A stretch of DNA of 64,000 bases from an uncultured Tateyamaria sp. (GTDB taxonomy: Bacteria; Pseudomonadota; Alphaproteobacteria; Rhodobacterales; Rhodobacteraceae), in NCBI RefSeq assembly GCF_947494755.1, contig NZ_CANLVZ010000005.1, positions 1 through 64,000 of the forward strand, in the 5' to 3' direction. Position numbers and translations under genes: made by a program. Each line of letters starts with the position of its first letter. Within the stretch, counting starts at the first letter, position 1. Of this stretch, positions 60,424-64,000 are shown piece after piece. The notes under the pieces were generated by a model. It was not told the DNA's origin. It searched no databases and worked only from the letters and a program-made list of their open reading frames with translations.

Positions 60424-61359
60424 ATGAAAGTCATTTTGCACATCGGGGCACACCGCACCGGAACAACCAGCTTTCAGACCGTTATGCGCAAGCGGTGTCG
60501 ATCGGGCGTTGATCCAAGTGTCGGGTTCTGGGGGCCGATGCGCACCCGAAAGGGTCTGTTCACCGGTATCCAACCCACGCCGGGACTTGGCAAATCTGCG
60601 TCGCGGCGTGCGCGGGGCCGTATCCTTTTGCAGATGGAAAAGGCTAGGCAGGCAGGCGTGAAGACCCTCATCGTCAGTGACGAGAATATGATGGGCATGC
60701 CTGGCCTGAACCTGCGCACGGGGCATCTCTATTCCGACGTGGGCGAGCGGCTTGCGCGCCACGTGGCCGCCTTTGACGGTCATGTGAACAAGGTGGTGCT
60801 GTCGGTGCGCGCGCAGGATCACTATTGGACCTCGCTGGCGGCGTTTGCGATCACGCGCGGCCACAACGTGCCGGACGCGGCGCAGGCAGGGCGTATGGTC
60901 CACAGCCCCCGCACGTGGCGCGATGTGATCGCCGATGTGGCCTGCGCCGCGCCCGATGCGAAAATCGAGGTGACCCCGTTTGAAACGACCATGGGTCGTG
61001 CGGATACGGTGCTGGGGGTCTGCCTTGGCCATCGCGTTGACGATGCCGGTGAGGGCGAATGGCTGAACCGCCGCCCCGAGACCGGCGCATTGCGCAACAT
61101 TCTGGCGGATCGCGGCGAGAACCCGGATCAAATCCCCGCGGATGCGCTGCGGTGGAGCCCATTTGACGAAACGGCCCGCGCGACCCTGCGCGAGGTTTAC
61201 GCCGACGACATGCACTGGCTGGTGGCCGGTGCAAATGGATTGGCAACCCTGACAGAGGAATTGGACCACACACGCGCGGGGCACACCCCGCCAATCGGTC
61301 CGCTGAACAGAGGACAAGGACATGACATCGAAGAAAGACGCATGGCGCACCCTCGCTGA
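60424..61359 (+). CDS. Sulfotransferase-like protein
   Basis: 311 residues. [20 protein letters not shown] at the N-terminus resembles the 5'-phosphosulfate-binding loop of PAPS-dependent sulfotransferases. The rest is poorly conserved. The start ATG 60424 has AAAGGGATCGCG upstream. Its 3' end overlaps the methylmalonyl-CoA mutase start by 38 bases, a long overlap that would couple the two. A role in propionate metabolism is not evident; the acceptor is unknown. Confidence 0.7.
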   Translation: MKVILHIGAHRTGTTSFQTVMRKRCRSGVDPSVGFWGPMRTRKGLFTGIQPTPGLGKSASRRARGRILLQMEKARQAGVKTLIVSDENMMGMPGLNLRTGHLYSDVGERLARHVAAFDGHVNKVVLSVRAQDHYWTSLAAFAITRGHNVPDAAQAGRMVHSPRTWRDVIADVACAAPDAKIEVTPFETTMGRADTVLGVCLGHRVDDAGEGEWLNRRPETGALRNILADRGENPDQIPADALRWSPFDETARATLREVYADDMHWLVAGANGLATLTEELDHTRAGHTPPIGPLNRGQGHDIEERRMAHPR

Positions 61360-63445
61360 GGCGGAACTGCGCGGCAAACCCGTCGACGATCTGACATGGA
61401 ACACGCTCGAGGGGATCGACGTCGCCCCGATCTACACCGCCGATGATCTGGCGGATGTGACCCATCTGGGCTCCACCCCCGGTGAGGCCCCCTATACCCG
61501 CGGCGTGAAGGCGACAATGTATGCGGGCCGCCCGTGGACCATCCGCCAATACGCGGGTTTTTCCACGGCCGAGGAGTCCAACGCCTTTTACCGCCGCGCG
61601 CTGGATGCCGGTCAGCAGGGCGTGTCCGTCGCCTTTGATCTGGCCACGCATCGGGGCTATGACAGCGATCACGACCGCGTGCAGGGCGATGTGGGCAAGG
61701 CGGGCGTCGCCATCGACAGCGTTGAGGACATGAAAATCCTGTTCGACGGCATCCCGCTCGACAAGGTGTCGGTGTCGATGACCATGAACGGTGCTGTCAT
61801 CCCGATCCTCGCCAATTTTATCGTCGCAGGTCAGGAGCAAGGCGTGGATACCGCAGCCCTTTCCGGCACGATCCAGAACGACATTCTCAAGGAATTCATG
61901 GTGCGCAACACCTATATCTATCCACCCGAACCGAGCATGCGCATTATTGCCGACATCATTGATTACACCTCAAACGAGATGCCGAAATTCAACTCGATCA
62001 GCATCTCGGGCTATCACATGCAAGAGGCGGGCGCGAATCTGGTGCAGGAACTCGCCTTTACCCTTGCGGACGGGCGCGAATACGTGCGCGCCGCCATCGC
62101 GCGTGGCATGGATGTGGACAAATTTGCGGGTCGTCTGTCTTTCTTTTTCGCCATAGGCATGAACTTTTTCATGGAGGCGGCCAAGCTGCGCGCGGCCCGC
62201 TTTCTGTGGCACCGGATCATGTCCGAATTCGAGCCGAAAAACCCCAAATCCTCAATGCTTCGCACCCATTGCCAGACCTCGGGCGTCAGCTTGCAGGAAC
62301 AGGACCCTTACAACAACGTTGTGCGCACCGCGTTCGAGGCGATGAGCGCCGTTCTGGGCGGCACGCAATCGCTGCACACCAACTCGTTTGACGAGGCCAT
62401 CGCGCTGCCCACGCAATTTTCATCCCGTATCGCACGCAACACGCAGTTGATCCTGCAGAATGAAACCGGCGTGACCAATGTGGTCGATCCGCTTGCGGGC
62501 TCTTATTACGTCGAAAAGCTGACCCATGATCTGGCCGAGGCCGCATGGGCGCTGATCGAAGAAGTCGAAGAGATGGGTGGTATGACCAAGGCCGTCGCTT
62601 CTGGCATGCCTAAGCTGCGCATTGAAGAGGCCGCCGCCACCCGGCAGGCCCTGATCGACAAGGGCGATGAGGTCATCGTGGGCGTGAACAAATTCCGCCT
62701 TGAGAAAGAAGACCCAATCGACATCCTCGACATTGACAACGCTGCCGTGCGCAAGAGCCAGATCACGCGTCTGGACCGCATCCGGGCCGAGCGGGACGAG
62801 GCTGCTTGTTCGGCGGCCCTCGCGGCGTTGACCGAAGCCGCCAGGTCAGATGGCAACCTGTTGGAAAAGGCGGTCGAGGCCGCCCGCGCCCGCGCAACTG
62901 TCGGAGAAATCAGTATGGCTATGGAAGAGGTATTCGGGCGCCACCGCGCCGAGGTCAAAACCCTCGCAGGTGTCTATGGGGCCGCCTATGAAGGCGACGC
63001 AGGCTTTGCCGCGATCCAGAAATCGGTCGAGGATTTTGCCGAGGCCGAGGGCCGCCGCCCACGCATGCTTGTCGTCAAGATGGGGCAGGACGGGCATGAT
63101 CGTGGTGCCAAGGTGATCGCCACCGCCTTTGCCGATATCGGCTTTGATGTGGACGTGGGCCCCCTGTTTCAGACCCCGGCGGAGGCCGCGCAGGATGCGG
63201 TCGACAATGACGTGCATGTGGTTGGCATTTCGTCTCAGGCCGCAGGCCACAAGACGCTTGCGCCCCAACTGGTGCAGGCCCTCAAGGACGCAGGTGCCGA
63301 GGATATCATCGTGATCTGCGGTGGTGTGATCCCGCAGCAGGACTATCAGTTTCTTTATGATGCGGGCGTCAAGGCGATCTTTGGGCCCGGCACGAACATT
63401 CCCGATGCTGCACAGGAAATCCTGACGATCCTGCGCACCCCCTGA
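61322..63445 (+). CDS. scpA: Methylmalonyl-CoA mutase
   Basis: 707 residues, single-chain form with both catalytic barrel (about 1-550) and B12-binding domain. [12 protein letters not shown] (about 588-599) carries His592, the axial cobalt ligand; [19 protein letters not shown] and the TIM-barrel core are complete. Converts (R)-methylmalonyl-CoA to succinyl-CoA. It starts inside the 3' end of the sulfotransferase-like gene. The methylmalonyl-CoA epimerase is not in the window. Confidence 0.97.
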   Translation: MTSKKDAWRTLAEAELRGKPVDDLTWNTLEGIDVAPIYTADDLADVTHLGSTPGEAPYTRGVKATMYAGRPWTIRQYAGFSTAEESNAFYRRALDAGQQGVSVAFDLATHRGYDSDHDRVQGDVGKAGVAIDSVEDMKILFDGIPLDKVSVSMTMNGAVIPILANFIVAGQEQGVDTAALSGTIQNDILKEFMVRNTYIYPPEPSMRIIADIIDYTSNEMPKFNSISISGYHMQEAGANLVQELAFTLADGREYVRAAIARGMDVDKFAGRLSFFFAIGMNFFMEAAKLRAARFLWHRIMSEFEPKNPKSSMLRTHCQTSGVSLQEQDPYNNVVRTAFEAMSAVLGGTQSLHTNSFDEAIALPTQFSSRIARNTQLILQNETGVTNVVDPLAGSYYVEKLTHDLAEAAWALIEEVEEMGGMTKAVASGMPKLRIEEAAATRQALIDKGDEVIVGVNKFRLEKEDPIDILDIDNAAVRKSQITRLDRIRAERDEAACSAALAALTEAARSDGNLLEKAVEAARARATVGEISMAMEEVFGRHRAEVKTLAGVYGAAYEGDAGFAAIQKSVEDFAEAEGRRPRMLVVKMGQDGHDRGAKVIATAFADIGFDVDVGPLFQTPAEAAQDAVDNDVHVVGISSQAAGHKTLAPQLVQALKDAGAEDIIVICGGVIPQQDYQFLYDAGVKAIFGPGTNIPDAAQEILTILRTP

Positions 63446-63615
63446 CTGACAGGCGGGCGGGCGCGCGCGGTGCGGTCTCGGGTGCATAAGCATTCAGCAC
63501 CGCCCCCGCGCGCCCGTGATCTCGGCCTATATCCCTCTTCTGTTTGGCGAAATGACCTGCGATAACTGGCGCAGGCGGCGCGCGCTGTCCATTGACCCCA
63601 TGACAGGAGACGCCA

Positions 63616-64000
63616 GTGCAGTTTGATCATCTTGTGGTGGGCGCAACTGCGCTGGACGAAGCGCAGGCCCATGTCGAGGACGCCTTGGGCGTCAAGATGC
63701 AGCCGGGCGGTGCGCACGGCGTCTTTCAGACCCACAACGCGTTGTTGGGGTTGGAAGAGGGACTCTACCTCGAAGCGATTGCGCCCAATCCCGCGGTTAC
63801 CGCCCCACCGCGTCCGCGCTGGTATGACCTTGATCGGTTCGATGGGCCTGCGCGGCTGTCAAACTGGGCTTGCGCGGTCAAAGACATGTCACGCGCGCTT
63901 GAGGACATGCCGGAGGGTGCCGGCACCCCCGTTGATGTCAGCCGCAGTGCCCTGATCTGGAAAATGGCGGTGAGCGAGGATGGCACCACGCCTTACGACA
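63616..64000 (+). CDS. VOC/glyoxalase-like domain protein, partial at window edge
   Basis: At least 128 codons are in view, with the end outside the window. GTG 63616 follows a ribosome-site-like GACAGGAGACGCCA. The sequence QFDHLVVGATALDEAQAHVE then GVFQTHNALLGLEEGLYLEA is a glyoxalase-like (VOC, PF13468-type) domain with His and Glu ligand candidates. Function unknown. Confidence 0.75.
   Translation, partial: MQFDHLVVGATALDEAQAHVEDALGVKMQPGGAHGVFQTHNALLGLEEGLYLEAIAPNPAVTAPPRPRWYDLDRFDGPARLSNWACAVKDMSRALEDMPEGAGTPVDVSRSALIWKMAVSEDGTTPYD

Noticed and set aside
1-64000. CRISPR arrays, tRNA genes, prophage genes
   Set aside because: No regularly spaced repeats, no cloverleaf-like sequence and no phage structural genes were seen by eye; the virion core label used for SPFH/GYF homologues is not a phage sign.

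Overview
The window reads as chromosomal DNA of an alphaproteobacterium of the Rhodobacterales, most likely the marine Roseobacter group. This rests on the protein families seen: a choline-O-sulfate betICBA operon, a ScfR/PccR-type regulator beside propionyl-CoA carboxylase, DUF1127, DUF2927 and DUF6497 proteins, and a perfect CtrA site. High GC, many ATGA/TGATG gene overlaps and a type A RNase P RNA agree with it. Species cannot be named from the sequence. No CRISPR array, prophage or tRNA gene was seen. A partial IS3-family element lies at the left edge.

Layout. 1-1.6 kb: AT-richer accessory DNA, with an IS3 end that supplies the stop codon of a small hypothetical gene, then two unrecognised genes. 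1.7-7 kb (minus): dtd, a nitroreductase, a zinc-ribbon protein and a b561-like cytochrome in an ATGA-coupled chain, then a second b561 and two unknown proteins. 6.8-12 kb (minus): a membrane-stress module of TerC, an unlisted 30-aa membrane peptide, XpaC-like, TelA, DUF2927 lipoprotein and SPFH-GYF. 12-18 kb: rluB, tadA, ceramidase, gatCA, an Excalibur lipoprotein and an AmpD-like amidase. 18-24 kb: rnpB, rpmG, small enzymes, a Bax-inhibitor-1 protein, a DUF1127/LysR divergent pair and an XRE regulator behind a CtrA site. 24-32 kb: hisN, two purine deaminases, mgtE, a folate enzyme and a copper-type YcnI pair. 32-40 kb: transporters (EamA, BASS, two SLC13-RCK paralogues) around a KSTD-like flavoprotein. 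40-49 kb: yebC, exporters and betICBA. 49-64 kb: propionyl-CoA assimilation (pccR, pccB, pccA, methylmalonyl-CoA mutase) interspersed with small lipoproteins and unknown proteins.

How the genes work together. betC, betB and betA convert choline-O-sulfate to choline, betaine aldehyde and glycine betaine under BetI, whose operator-like palindrome lies just upstream. PccB and PccA make methylmalonyl-CoA and the B12-dependent mutase converts it to succinyl-CoA. TTTGCAAA-type motifs precede both pccR and pccB. The TerC/XpaC/TelA/SPFH genes form one same-strand, closely spaced unit and probably act together at the membrane.

The least expected signal is a dispersed intergenic element: two GC hairpins with compensatory base changes followed by a GGTATTTTTGGTCAAAAGAA core. 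It occurs in three full copies and two variant copies, all touching gene ends.
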